DNA of 64,000 nucleotides from Symbiodinium microadriaticum (Eukaryota; Sar; Dinophyceae; Suessiales; Symbiodiniaceae), in assembly GCA_001939145.1 (NCBI GenBank), contig LSRX01000251.1, positions 193,363 to 257,362 of the forward strand, in the 5' to 3' direction. The stretch's first letter is position 1, and every line of letters starts with the position of its first letter. Below, in pieces: positions 1 through 12,535 of this stretch. The notes under the pieces were generated by a model. That model saw nothing but the letters and a program-made list of their open reading frames with translations. It was not told the DNA's origin and did not search any database. The position numbers and the translations under genes are program-made.

Positions 1-2850
1 GAATAGCTTCTTTGAAATCGTTTCTTATCGTTTAGAATAGGCTTTTTTGATGCCTCACCCAAGGAGACCGCTTCTTCTTCAGCGGACAAGTCCGATGACC
101 AATGGCTTGCGGACTGGTCCTGGCACTCTTGGAGCTGGAACCAAGGCTACGACGATGCCGCCGACGAGGAAGAGTATTACGAGGATGAGTCGTGGAAAGG
201 GCGTGATCATCGCTCGTCCAGCCGCCGCTGATAATTGCGTCAAGGCACAGCCTATCATCCTCAGGGCACAGCCCGAATCAGATCTTTTCTGTGTGCAGGG
301 CTCCCCAGTCGTTAAGGGTACTTTTCGCATAAGCCTCTTTCAACTGCACCGTTCTGCCACTGCACGGCCGCTGGCACAGCTGTCGCCTCTTGCGTGCATC
401 ATCTGTTAGCGCTTTTTTTGCAGGGCGAAAACCCATTCGTGCACCGGACTTGCAGCCCCGACGAAAAGCAGACAGACTTGCTTGATGCTCAACAAAGCGC
501 ACAACATCAGATTTGTCAGCAGTCAGCTTGCAACCGAACATGCTCATTCGCAGCATGACAGGTACCTTGCTCGCTCGCTTGCGGCCCATCACCATCTTCT
601 GAGAGTGACCAAGTGTGGGACGCCACTAGACTGGCACTCCGGGACCCGGCTCAGTTGCTGCTTGCAGAATCGGACGCGTTGGCTGACACTGAGGTTGAGG
701 GTGTCGGAGGTTGTCCTTCTCCAGTGAGTGAGTCAGCTTTGCAGCTTTTTATTAGGAGTCACGCGCTTTCCGTTGCATTCCTATGAGTACTGAGTCAGCT
801 TACACACGTTTCCTATGACTGCCAGGTCCCACACGCAGAGCACGATCACGCAGCGTCCAATTGAATAATTGCCGTCGTCGTTGTTGTTGTGCTGCGATCT
901 CAAGAGTAGTCTTGCAAGAGGGAGTCTCCGGCCCCAGCCGTGACAACAACAGTCACTGGCTCCATCTTGTTTACATAGCGCTATCAAATCCAGTTTTCGT
1001 TTACTCTTGGGTGAGCATCCCAATGCTGCCCCCACCCCGGAACTAACCCGGCCCCAAACCCGAGGGCGTGTGCGAGAGTGAGAGTCGAAATCCCAGGGCT
1101 GAGAACCAACGGCAGGGATCTACCATGCTGCGCAGGTCACAAATGTCGCTAGCTGGTGCAGCCCGCCAAAACAGAAGTACTGCTTGAAGTTGTAGCATGG
1201 TTGTTATCCTCGGCGCTAAAATAGCGGGCGCATTTTAGGCCCCATGACTGGGCAAAAGCATGATCCTGGCTGCGCGTTGAGGGCCTCATTGCGGCTCAAG
1301 GCCCGAGGCTGCCGAAGCCACCCGAAATCGCATCCCCAGCGGCCCAGCCATGCCCAGCCATGCCCAGCCTTTTCAGAAACAGGTAATCTGGGTCTGAAAG
1401 GCAAAAGGAAGCAGAACCTTTCTTAGGTTTTCCATCTTCATGGATTCCGGTCACACACCGACACCACTTCGCAGAGCCGGCAGAGGCGAAACACCGAAGC
1501 AATGGCCGGTGCAACCGCATTCCTTGATGCACATTCGGCACTGGCGATCCTTCCGCCGGATGAACTGCTGACAGAGGCGGCGAAGGGGGGCCTGAGTGTT
1601 CTTTCGGGGAGGCAAACCCAAAGAATCAGCGAGAAGGTCCAAATCGCAAGGTTGCTTCAATCTGGACGTGCTTTCACTTGGAAGGTGCAGGCAGTGCGCC
1701 AGCAGAACGACAAGGCCTACGTCCGATGGCCGCAGGCACTCCTTTCAAAGGGTTTCGATTCTTGTCCGACGGAGTCCTTTGAACCCTAATCCCTGGCTCC
1801 TTGCAGGCGCATCTGCGGGTTCTCTGGCCCTTCCTGCCGGTGAGGACTGTTAGTTGGTCCCAGGCTCATGCTCCAATCGTCATTGTCCGACTCCTGCCAG
1901 CTCAGTTGGCGAGTAGATTTGTCAATGTGACCGCCCAAACAGTGAGCGCAGACGTGGTGAAGGCCAATTCGACGACACAACAACCCTCGAGGCAAAGCGG
2001 CGCCCAAACTCTTGCAGAATCTTTATCTCAAACCAACACTGGGTTGCAAGAGGTCATGTCGTAGTGCGCGCGAAAGTCTTCAGTCTTGAACTGGGCGCAG
2101 TTCAGGACGGCCCTCCCGCGGCTGGAGCAACTCAACGATAAGCTGCCCGGCAAATGCTTAACACTGCCTGCTACCCGAAGATGTAGCAAGCAGGTGCAAG
2201 CCCAAGAGTAGACCATGTGATGTAGCTTGTCATCTTAAAGTTTCCGCACATGATTCTGCCTGTGGCGAGAGAGAGAGAGAGGGGAAGACGATGATGATGA
2301 TGATGATGATGATGATGGTGATGGTGATGGTGATGGTGATGAAGAAGAAGAAGATGATGATGATGATGATGGAGGTGGTCGTGGTCGTGGTGGTGATGTC
2401 TGTGATCATCATGGCGGTGGCTGCTATTCTTCATTCTTCTAGTAGAAGCTCCAGAACTTGACCCAACTCATAGTGTTGGCTTGCAGCCGTCACGAAAGCC
2501 GTAAACTTCATCCGCTTGTTGCAGAGGCTGCTAGCCTTCCCCGTCGAGCTCTCGGAGGCTCTCTTGGCTCATAGGGACAGGACTCGTAAGCTAAATCGAG
2601 GGATGTTTGCGGCCCACATCGGAGACCGATGTTCAACCCAGCTGCACGCAACGAAGAGCACGCTTCTGCAATGTACAGGGTTAGTTTCGGCGAAGTTGTC
2701 TGCTTCAATAACAGCATCTCCGGTGTTCCCAGGTGCGTCTTCTGAACGGCTTGGCGCGCGCTCCAGTGGACAGGGCGCAGCTGGACCACAAAGCATGGTG
2801 TGCATAGCCGTGCAGGGGGATAGCTCAGGTACAGTAGCCGCTTATCCAGC
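1..2850. other. No recognisable gene
   Basis: I find no protein motif or convincing exon here. A short run of three copies of a GCCCAGCCAT-type unit lies near 1342-1370, and the compound trinucleotide repeat at 2265-2398 is listed separately. The open frames are short and of mixed composition. Confidence 0.5.
2265..2398. repeat. Compound GA / GAT / GGT microsatellite
   Basis: A (GA)n run is followed by (GAT)n, (GGTGAT)n, (GAA)n and more (GAT)n, then GGT/CGT units. On the minus strand it reads as long His runs, which I treat as an artefact. Confidence 0.9.
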
Positions 2851-2858
2851 CCGAGGAT

Positions 2859-3592
2859 GTGCACTCTTCCCTACTTGCGGCGAAGCAATTGATGCACCAT
2901 TTGCCAAGGTATGTTGGCATCACGCCATCCGATGCCACGCGCCGTGCTTTGCTGGATCTCGTGGAAAGGCTCCTGGAAGAATTCCCGGAGACGTGGCTCT
3001 CAGAACTCAGAGAGCTCAGAGGTCTGTTCGCCTCAGGTTCGAGCTTCCCGCTTGAGAGCCGAGGAGTGCCGTGGTGCGGAGAGCGAGGACCCAGACTTCC
3101 ACGTGACACTGGGGCAGTTTCCACTGCACGAGGCGGGTGCCGTTTCTTGCAGCCCTCTCTGTTGCCACAGGCCAGTATTCGACAGTCCTGCGTGAGCTTC
3201 CGAACTTTCGGAGAAGCCTCAATTTGCCGGGTTTGTTCGTCACGCACCTACCGAGGCAGAGCATGTCGTCGCGACTCATTGCGTGCCTCGACTTAAATTG
3301 CATTGCTCCAAGCAGTCCTTGGATCACGCGCACTACGCAGAGGTCCGCCAGCCTTAGCTCCAAGCTGGAAGCTTTGCGCCTCTTTGTGCAGAGGTGCCCC
3401 TGCCCCTCGCCTGGCACTGCGGAGCTTTGGCCTTCTGCGCCCGGGCTAACTCCGAAGAGCCTTTCCGGTGCTTTGCCTGAATTCCTGGGTGGTGTTGTGT
3501 CCAAGATGAGGACGGAGTTTGGCAGATTTGGGTATGCCTGTAAACCTTGTCGGGGTGCTCTCCGAAAGGGTCTAGTGGAGCGGACGCAGATT
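2859..3592 (+). CDS. Coding-like exons, function not recognised
   Basis: Three adjacent stretches look like coding exons in different frames. The first (about 2870-3030) contains ITPSDATRRALLDLVERLLE, an amphipathic helical segment. The second (about 3060-3125) contains EDPDFHVTLGQFPLHEAG. The third starts after an AG at about 3170 and contains STVLRELPNFRRSLNLPG and later MRTEFGRFGYACKPC, with a stop near 3592. Leucine, arginine and glutamate content and GC-rich codons resemble the confirmed genes of this window. I recognise no family. The frame changes imply introns or decay. The antisense frame across the same stretch is also open but looks less protein-like. Confidence 0.35.
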
Positions 3593-3853
3593 TGAGCTTC
3601 TTCGCCGCAGAAGCAGAAGCCCATGGAACTTCACAGTGCTGTTTGCCGGAGGCTGGTCCAAAGCATTCCGCTGAGGCCATGCCTGGAGCGGCAAGCAGGG
3701 GTTTTGCAAACCCGTAGATCGAACCCGACGGCCAACCACAGTGGCTCCTCTGTTCATGATCTAATCACCAGACGCCGAAGCTGAAGCCTGCACCGCAGCC
3801 AATTTTGAAAAAGAAGCTTAACAGCATTTTCACTCGTGTTCTCTTTGCGCACC

Positions 3854-4650
3854 ATGGGGTCCGCAGCATCAACCGACGTCAAGAACGAGATCCAGGCAAA
3901 GACGTGGATGAGATCGCAGCAGCTCTCAAAGAGCTTCCGGCAGATCAGCTTGCCAAGGTGAGGATGCTCTGGCAACCGGAGATGCTCCACAGGTCCGGGG
4001 CATGACCTGTGGAGACGAGTACCACAGCCTGCTGAGCCAAAGTTCAAGGGCCAGCATTGCCGGATTTTTGTGCGAAGCCAGCCTTGCGGATGATCAGACA
4101 AGAGCAGCAACGGTCACCGCTATGATTTTATGGTCTTTGTGAACGGCATGATCGCAAGCGGCATGAGCTGCCAGTTGATCCACTACGCGCACGTAGCGCA
4201 GGATACCTTCTTTGAGCCGGGCAAAGGCTTCAACTTCATCATCGTCCGTTGCAACCCAGGCCAAATCAAGGCGATGGCGGCGACCAGCAGAAGTAAGAGG
4301 CTGACGGAAAGACGCTGACGGAGAACTTTTTGCAGGCCATCTCTCGAGCTGGCAGAGGAGCCGGTATTTTCTGGACCACGGACCTCATCCTCGCATCACT
4401 GGAAGGCTTAAGGAAGAGGAGAAGTGGATCGGCGAGTTCAACTGCTCCTGTGTCGGAGTCTCTTTTGCTGCCTTGCGGCGTGCTGCAAGGATGACACCCC
4501 GAATGCTTGCTTGGATGATATCACAGAGGAGGACAAAGCAGAGGCAAAGAATACGGGGACCTCACGGGCGAGAAGGCTCCGAGAATCATGTCTAAGGGAG
4601 AGGCCCAAAACCCCTCGGCACGATTGCTGGATCGCTAGCCCGGCTGTCTC
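3854..4650 (+). pseudogene. Decayed Cj0069-family-like gene
   Basis: Segments of one protein can be followed, but they jump between reading frames. MGSAASTDVKNEIQAK starts at 3854, and DVDEIAAALKELPADQLAK follows at once, one base out of frame. After a gap come FVNGMIASGMSCQL and FIIVRCNPGQIKA (about 4131-4270). Then ELAEEPV, FWTTDLILASLEG, KWIGEFNCSCVGVS, ACCKDDTPNACLDDI and YGDLTGEKAPRIMSK follow, each in a different frame from its neighbour (4350-4610). The FWTTDLIL...GEFNCSCVG and NxGMxxxGMSCQL...RCNPGQI pairs are what I remember of the Cj0069 family (ATP-grasp-like, function unclear); the name is from memory and uncertain. At least four one-base shifts occur within about 250 bp with no plausible splice sites between them, so this is a pseudogene or a badly base-called stretch. 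Confidence 0.6.
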
Positions 4651-7600
4651 TCACTCCCGTTCGCCTGCAAGCTTCTTCTTGTGCTTCCCTTCTGCAGCGA
4701 TGATCATTCTGCATCTTGGACTGGCGCCAATGCAGGCAGTCCGGAAAACGGTGCGGATAAATTGTCTCCAATGTGTCAGAGTCGGGACTTGTTCTTCAGT
4801 AATGGCGTGGGTTTGATGCCGCAAAAGGGATTCGGGTCTTGTTTGGCTATGGCCTTCTCAGCCGTGTCACATGTGCTCAAGAGGATGATCCTTCTGGAAA
4901 CTCTGGCTGCGGGCCAGCGGGTGTATCCCACCGAAGGTGGATGACCCCACGTGCATCCTGACGACCGAATTCATCCAAGAACAAAAGGGCCCAAGTCGGC
5001 TGGTATCTGGTGCTGCGTAGGTGGGCCTTGCCACTAGTCGTAGTCCTTTCCGCATCGCAAAGCTAGCAAAAGACCCGTCACTTGCGTCCGGGAGGCCTTT
5101 CTACCCGCCAGCGCGAAAAACCATCATGCCGTGGCTGAGCTGTGTTGGGCAGGTTCAATGTTTGGGGCGCTTCATTTGGACCTGTACACAGTCCAACGTG
5201 CACTCCGACAGGCAATATCTTAAAGCAAGAGTAGAAGGCTGCTGAGGCATCTCTCCTGAGGTCAGATGTGTTTTGTGAGCTCACATGGACAAAGTAAAGC
5301 CGCGTGTGGTTCGGCACCTTGCATGGATCCATGCTCTGCTCCGACTCGCTGTCGGTGTTGCGGATGGAGGCATCTTCCCTCGCTAGCTTGGTGTGCAGTT
5401 GTCGAGGCAGGCCCGTGGACGAGAATGCTCCTGGTTGCGTTCGCAATAGCATCTCTATCTTCAGCATGGATGCTCGACAATCGGTTAAACCCAAGTGAGC
5501 GACTCGTTCAGGGCTCCTGGCGTGATCACGAAAGCCAGCTGCTAGCTCCGTTGGAGCTTGTGGAAGTTGTTGTTTACAGAGTTGGTTTGGGGTCAAAAAA
5601 AATGCAGGGTGCACTTGCTCCTGATCCTGATCTATCAGGGATCTAAGCGTAAGCCGGGGCCATGAGTGGGGGGCCTCCCCGGCAGAGCCGCTAACATAGC
5701 CGCAGCGGACATCTGCACAACTAAAGACTGCAGCCTAACACTGTTTCAATATGTTTCAATTCACCACAGGCTTCTTTCCGACTCGCTGTTAACAAGCACA
5801 GGCATCGACGAGTTTGTAGGAGGGTAAACTAACGCTTCAAGAAGTCGTTAATCTTTCTTGCGTTAGGGACGAGCTTCAGGCTTAGGTTTTATGAACATGC
5901 ACGCGAACCCAAGTTCTCTGTCCAACCTGTGCTAGATGATGGCTGCTTTCCTGCCAGTTCGCAGCACAGCCTAAAAAAGAGCACTGCATCATGTGATGCT
6001 CTCATTTGTAACACACTGCGCCTCCGAACCTTAGTGTTCGTCTGCTCTGCTCTCAAGTGAGAATGATCCAGCAGCACAGTTAAGTCCATCTGGGTATTGA
6101 CTTATTAACCCACATAGTTGCCCCTGAGTCATCCGTATGATCTCCTAAACTTCCTTCGTGTCGTTCCTTCAATGGACGTTGGTTATTGGAGGCATGGTAG
6201 CAATGCTCTATACGCTGCTCTCCACGTGGTTTGCAAAAACTCTTGATCGCACTTGCGCCTTACAAATGCTGGCAATGCTGAATTCGGCCGTTCCACAGAT
6301 GCTTTATTGCTTCTGGCTTGTGGGGCTTCTTGTCCGGCTTCGTTCTAGCAAGGGGATAAGGTGAAGGCGTAACGAGGATGCGCCTCTGGAGAGAGACGAG
6401 CTGAACCACAAGAATTCGGTTAAGCTAGAGGCTAGAATCGCTGTCAACAGGAGTTTCTGTTCATGCGAGATGGAGTATATGGAGTAGGATGCATGTCGAC
6501 GCTATGCCAGTAACAGAAGCTGTCCAGATTCATCGAACAAAGCCAGCCACCAGTGAGCTGTTGAAGCTCAGCCCAAACCCAAGATTGGACCAATGGCAGT
6601 CTGCCAGTGACTGCTGTGTACTTGCAGGAGAGAGGGCAGGATCCAAGCCAATCCCTTTTTTGGCGACAGACAACTTCCGGGACGTGTCTGTTTTGTTGCA
6701 TTTTTTTCATGCAAGCTCATGATTCGCCAGGCACTGCCAGTAGGAGATGCGGCGCGAATGACCAGACTGCTGCAGCGGCAGGCCGGATTCGAAGGCTGTT
6801 AAGGAATCTCGAAGGCGTGAGTTTTGAGAAGGACCAGTGTATCAACCTGGTTTCGCTAGATGGGGTGAGCACTGATGGTTCAGGGTGCCAGGATGCTAGT
6901 GAGGAAGCTAAGCCAGCTAAGAATGGAGCCCCGAAGCAAAAAAAGCAAAGCTCTGCTAGCCCTCGCAGTTTCGGAAGGGCAGCTGCTCAGAAAAGACTCC
7001 GATCTATGACTGAAGCATTCGCCTGAGGGCATCGCTTGGAAAGAAGAGTGGTGGCACAAACTGATTGGAGACTACTTCAACGTGGACAGCCTGCGGTCGC
7101 TCGGTAGCCGAGTATCGTGAGACGGGGAATGGGTTCTTCGGGGCCCTGATATGCTGCTAACACAGCGCGCAAGCAGTGCAATGAGACAGGGATTGGCGAG
7201 GCAGGATGAACTGTCGGTCTCGGGTTTATGCCGTCAGGCCACTTATCCCGAATGGCTCCGCAATCGAAAGATGCTGCGAGGTTGCAACAGCTACCCGAGC
7301 TTTCTTTCTGCTCGCTGGCAGCTGCAGCGGCGGTTGCTGCAAGCCTGCGCTGGGCGGCCGTCTCTGGGAGCAAGGAGTGTCTCGGGAACGAAAACGAACG
7401 AGCGTGAAACTTGAAGCTGTCAGGATATCTCAAGCCATCCGCAGGGTCTCAGGGCCTACTTAGGCTTCAGTTGATGATCTGACATTGTGTCTGACAGGCT
7501 GGTTCCTGTGCTCTGAATCCGGATCGGAGAGGTATAACAGGCGTGTTGAAACGACAGATAGAACCGGAAGCTCGTCCTTGCTAAGTGGGAGGAAAAAAAT

Positions 7601-8185
7601 ACCGGAAGCCCAAGCAGCACTCCTTCCACGCAGGCAGACCCCATCTTCGAGTGCAGGGTCCTGCGGGAGTTTCAAGCGAACTCTTCAGTCCCGTGGCTCC
7701 AACTTTGCGGCTGAGCCAGATTAGCCAGCTATGTACCTACGCCCACAAGTAGAGAGCAAGGGCAACGATGACAGTGGAATGATTGTGGAGACCGCGTCGA
7801 GGGTCAGACTACCGCTTGCTTGGAACCGGCACCAGGTTCGCCAGGAGGTCCTGGCAATGCCGTTTCAGACGGCGAGCTGTGTGCGGCACAGCGACTCACG
7901 CTTGCTGGCGGTGGGGGAAAGCAGCAGCAAAGACAGTGGCCCTTCGGTGTGAAGACTGGTGGATTGTTTTCAGCTTCTCAGCACGCATACTTGTCAAGAA
8001 GGGTGTTTTTTTCTCGCAATCGCCCACCCCAATCCAACAAACATCCCGACCTCAAGGGCAGGAACCTCACCTGTACTTCATGAAGAACTTCGCTTCGAAT
8101 CTGAGAGATGCTAAATAAACGGAAGCAAGTCTCCGTAGATGAGGGCAGAAGCTGCCTTTCTCCTTGAGGCCTGGCAATCTGGAAT
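4651..8185. other. No recognisable gene
   Basis: I see no conserved motif. Open frames of 60-180 codons occur on both strands (for example around 5266-5646 and 6607-7026), but none shows recognisable domains or clean exon boundaries. Confidence 0.4.
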
Positions 8186-9740
8186 TTGGCCAGCTTGAAC
8201 GAGAAGCCTCATTCTTGCAAGCTTCGGGGCCACATCCAAAGCATTGATGTCTGGCGAGACACCCTCCTTGTGCTTGGGAAAGGACGGCATTGCTTTGATG
8301 ACGAAGGGATGCAGGTTAAGTCTGACTTTGAAAACGTTTGCAGCCTTCTCAGGCTGAATATCCCTCCCGCTCTAGTCTAGGTGAGAACCTGAACTCTCCA
8401 AGCTCTCTCGGGGTGTTACAAGCGCCGAAGGAGGCTCGCTTGCGTTGCACGACCTCTCGGATCCTCGCGCCACGCCGACCTCCCTCGGACCGGTGCCCAG
8501 TTCTGGAGCTAAAGTACATAACCTCGATGGACCTGCCTCTCACACGTATGCCTGCGGCGACCAGAAACGTTCTCGCCACAGGGCCAGAAGACTCATGGCA
8601 GGGGATGAAGAGTCACCAGGATAAGCAGCACGAGCGAGCGGAAGAGGCAGGCGGCAGAAGCAGGACGAGAAACAGCAGCATCTGGGAACGACGACAGCAG
8701 TAGCAGCAGCAACCCGAACAACATCATCAGCAGCAGCGCGAAGTGCATGCACTCAAAGTATACATGCAGGAGCAAACAGCCTTACGCAGCCCCGTCCCGC
8801 AAAGCCTCATATCCTGAGGCCGTAAGGGTGACGGGGCTGCGCGGGACGCCCACTGGATGGCTGGAGGGCGCGTGGTGGCGGCCTTCGCGCAGAAGGCAAG
8901 GGACCAGGGTGCTTTGAGGCTGGGAGCTTAGCCCGAGGGGCGAGTTCGGCCGGGTTGCTTCAAGGAAGGACCTAAGGCCAAGGACGTACCCGCCTGGAGG
9001 GCCGAAGCCTTGTCCTTGAAACTCCCTTGGCGGACCTGCCTGCAGGTCCGTGTGATCGACCTGGAGGCCGCCTCTGAGTGCCACGGAGTTTGAGAGGGTA
9101 TCAGTATCAGCCTGGTTCGTGTCGAAGAGCGGCCTTTGGTCACAAGGTCGCCAGGGCAGAATGTTCATGTCGTCGATACCTCGTGTATGTCTGTGTGGGC
9201 CATCAAAGTTCCTCACTAGTTTTGCTTTTTGTCGACCAGGAAGGCCTGCATAACCCGCATAAAATTTGCCGCGTTCGCACTTCCGCAGTCACTGGCCTGA
9301 TAGGCTTCAGTTGGTGTCCAGATCGATCGTTCCGAAGCTATTCTTTTGACCACCTGTTCAGCCAGGCTGACGGTGGTCGTCAGAGCTGCGACATTGCCGG
9401 CACGCTCTCGTGCCCGGTCATTGCCCCGCTAGATGCCGACCATGTGGCCCTGAGCGGACCGTCCAGCTGTGTCATTTGGGATCTCAGGAAGTGGCTTAGC
9501 CGAAGCAGGCTTGCCCTGCGTCCCCCAGCCTGAGCCCAGAAGCATGTCTTGGGGAGTTGGAGTGTCGTGTTGCTAAGGTCCGCTTCCGCAATGGAGGTTC
9601 CCTGGCCGTCCTCCTTCTCCTGCACGGCTCTCGCAGCCAGTGGGGCCAGTGGCCTCCTGATAGGTGGCCGCGGTGCCCAATGCAGCCCAGTGCACACGTT
9701 GGACCTGCGGATGCCGACGACCCGTGAGGCCACTCATTCA
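8186..9740 (+). CDS. Possible WD40-repeat protein (scattered exons)
   Basis: Several short stretches read like WD40 blades. At 8186-8325 there is KLRGHIQSIDVWRDTLLVLG, ending before a GT (ATGCAG|GTTAAG). At 8400-8560 the frame gives GVTSAEGGSLALHDLSDPRA followed by KVHNLDGPASHTYACGDQ. At about 9390-9510 the frame gives DADHVALSGPSSCVIWDLRK, close to the classical blade ending. At about 9625-9720 it gives SGLLIGGRGAQCSPVHTLDL. GH dipeptides, IWD/LHD/LDL endings and roughly blade-length spacing support a beta-propeller. The fragments lie in different frames, as expected for short dinoflagellate exons. Start and end are unknown, and no specific ortholog is recognised. Confidence 0.4.
8785..8841. 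repeat. Nested inverted repeat (hairpin)
   Basis: CGCAGCCCCGTC (8785-8796) is the exact reverse complement of GACGGGGCTGCG (8830-8841). Inside lies a second perfect hairpin, GCCTCA (8804-8809) and TGAGGC (8815-8820), with a 5-nt loop. It falls in a probable intron of the WD40-like region. Confidence 0.8.
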
Positions 9741-12460
9741 GAAGTCCGGACAGGCACGGAGCCGGGCGACCGAAATGCGCTCTCAGGCCATCCTTCCGAT
9801 TCCTGGACACGAGCTGCGGGCAGACAAGGCAGGTCTGGTTGTAAAGCTTACGAATCCTTCAAGAAGGCTCGCATCACGCTGTGCAAGGTGCTTGCAGCGA
9901 GCTCCTGCTTTTCCGCACAGCTTCTTGGACAGCAAGCACCCCCTTCCCGAGACAGAAACCCAACCCAGCACAATTTTGAAGGCAGTGTACTTTGCAAGTT
10001 GCCATGTGCACCCGCCTTGGTGCGAGAAGGAACATGTTTCTCGAGACCAGGAATTCGAGAGGGGGGGTCTGACCTCCTGCAGACGTGCGAGGTTTGATGA
10101 TGGCAGTCTCGCCCTTTGGCATGCCGAGAGCCATTCTGCTCTGGGCTGGTGGCCCAACTCCCAATGCCGGTTCCCCAGGTTGTTGAAATGAAAGGTGCTT
10201 GCACAAAACAAGGAGAGGAAGGGCTAAGAACAGCACGAGACGATGAAGCGATGAGAGCTGCCAAGAAGTCATCATCGCCCCAGAAGACCGCAGCACTGGA
10301 AGGAGTAGCAAGCACACCACAGCCACGACAATCACGACAACGGTGACCACGCGGATGCCACCGCAACTGCCACTAGCCCGAGCGCTACACCTACTTCTGT
10401 CGTGACGACGACGACCAGTACTGCTGGTACTACTCCTGGCCCTACTGCTGCTGCTGCTGCTGATGTGCGGCGGCTACGGCTGCGGCTGCCAGTGAGAAGA
10501 GCGAAACTGGGTTGGCCAAAACAGGACCAGTTAATGGCCTAGCAACAGCAAAAATGTGGATGATAGCTGTGGGCACATTAATACAGTCTGTGAGGGCAAC
10601 GTAAAAATCGAACAATGGGACAGGCCTGGCACTTTGTTCAACGCGTTTTGGAAAGAGTTCACAACTCACGGATTGCATACGCAAGATTCGAGCAAAAATC
10701 AGCATCACCTGCCCGAAGCGACCCGGCAAGGCAAGACATGGCACACTATCCCCTGAGCGATTAAACCAGGGCGACTGCCTATTGGAGCCATGCATCTTCA
10801 GCAACCTTGAAGCACATCTGCTAGTGGCCAACAGCAGTAGCAGTGGGCAGCCATCAAACGAGGTGACAGGCAACCAGGAATCAGATACGAATAGGCCGAG
10901 AATAACTGTATCACAGCAGCCGGAAAGTCCGCACTGCGGAAAATCCGCACTGTAGGACTGTAGGATTGATGAAACATGATGGAACACGAGAAGGTGACCT
11001 TCCAGATAGTTCCAGCAATCACAGGGTCAGCGAGTCTCTCACAAAGACACAGAAGACACACTTGGACTCGTGTTGAGCTATGCCAGAATTGGCGTCCCAG
11101 ACCATGATCACCAAAATTTGATTGGCTTCTAATGTCTGTTTGGTGCATGTGCTAGCTGCAATCTAGTGACTTATGTATGTTTACATTTACATCTACATCT
11201 AAACCGTCTAAACCTATATCTATATAGTATGTATGCATGTATCTATCGATATGTTTGTGCATACATATATATATATATGTATATACGCACATATATATAT
11301 ATATATATGTATTTACATGTCGTCTGTCTGTCTGTCTGTCTGTCTGTCTGCCTGTCTGTCTGCATAGAGCGAGTGCTAAACATGTATGTATGTATGTATA
11401 ATGTATATGTACCTATATATATATATATATATATATATACATACATATGTATGTATACGCCCATACACACATGCATTTCTTTTCTTTCTATACATATGTA
11501 TGTGTGTATGTACGTATGCATGTATGTATGTACTTGTGTGTATAAAAATATATATATATATATATAGGCATGTATATGTGCCTGCCCCCTTGCTCGGCTG
11601 GGACTGAGACCGTTCGTCCGAATGTCGTCATGAAAAAAATATATATCCATATATATATATATATGTGTGTGTACTCATACATAGTATCTAACATATTATA
11701 TACTATACATTGTAGATGGTATGTTGTATATTATATGTTATAGATTATACATTATAGTATAGTACAGTGTCTATATATATATATATAATATGTTATATAG
11801 ATATTATCTAATGTAGCAGCTCCAAGGAATCGAGGAAGAAGTAGGAGCAGCTGTTGGTGTGAAGGAATTGCTGGCAGTGAACGCAAATCGCCCGAAGCCC
11901 CGGAGAACCTTGGCACATTTTTCGTGCTGAAAGAAGCACAACTGCGTGTCGAGGCGTGTCCCAACCCACTGCTGAGCACAGCACCTGGCATGGCCTGGCC
12001 GCCGCCGGCGCCGGGCGGCTGCGAGTGGCGACGCCAGGCCGACGTCTCGGGTAATTGCAGTTCGATCAACTCAGTTTCCGGTTCAGAGAGTGACTGTTTC
12101 TGGTATGTCGGAGACTGGGACGTTTCGAGGCTAGGGCTAGGAGATCACAGGCGACGGTTCGACAGCAAACAGATCCTTTGGAGCGTGTTCCGGACGAGCA
12201 AGTTTGCTGGCATGTCTGAACGCCTCGTCCCGCTGTTTTGCCACCTCATGCTGTCAGCTTGTGCTTTGTTTCTCCTCCTCTCAAAGGCATGAAAGCCACC
12301 CTTCAGAGGGGCCATGCGAAGAAGGAAATCAAGGCCGCCTTGCATGAGTCAGGTGAGAAGTTACGCTAGAAAGTGCGTACTTGCGGAGAGGGAAGGCTGT
12401 GGGCTGCTTCGGCGCATGCCGTCCATACGACCCTTGCAATTCCAACACCAAGCCCTCTGG
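9741..12460. other. No recognisable gene; repeat-rich
   Basis: Apart from CTG-rich patches near 10440-10460 and the large TA/TATG/GTCT microsatellite, I see nothing supportable as coding. The long open frames at 9664-10366 on both strands lack motifs and overlap each other. Confidence 0.45.
11171..11812. repeat. Compound TA / TATG / GTCT microsatellite block
   Basis: About 640 bp of intermixed (TA)n, (TATG)n, (GTCT)n starting near 11321, and (TATATA)n tracts, interrupted by a short unique stretch at about 11580-11635. Degenerate ATTATA units close the block. Confidence 0.9.
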
Positions 12461-12488
12461 AGCCATTTTGGTTCAGGTCTTGCTCAAG
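12461..12488 (+). other. Probable relic of the dinoflagellate spliced leader
   Basis: AGCCATTTTGGTTCAG (12461-12476) matches the 3' part of the dinoflagellate spliced leader (TAGCCATTTTGGCTCAAG) with one substitution and one missing base. It is followed at once by TTGCTCAAG (12480-12488), which looks like the end of a second, truncated copy. Tandem degenerate copies just upstream of a start codon are the known signature of genes re-inserted from trans-spliced mRNA. The ammonium transporter start codon is 48 bp downstream. Confidence 0.6.
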
Positions 12489-12535
12489 CTAGAACTGTCG
12501 CACGTGTGGGTAGTGCCAAAAAAGGCCTTCCGAAC

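Noticed and set aside
1286..1300. CATTGCGGCTCAAG resembling the 3' end of the spliced leader
   Set aside because: Two mismatches in the core and no recognisable gene downstream, so chance cannot be excluded.
2171..2434. Poly-His open frame on the minus strand
   Set aside because: Produced by a GAT/GGT microsatellite; no flanking protein-like sequence.
3016..3624. 202-codon minus-strand frame
   Set aside because: Overlaps better-looking plus-strand exons and has no recognisable motif; GC-rich sequence keeps several frames open.
11166..11650. Tyr/Ile/Cys-rich open frames on both strands
   Set aside because: They are translations of a TA/TATG microsatellite block.
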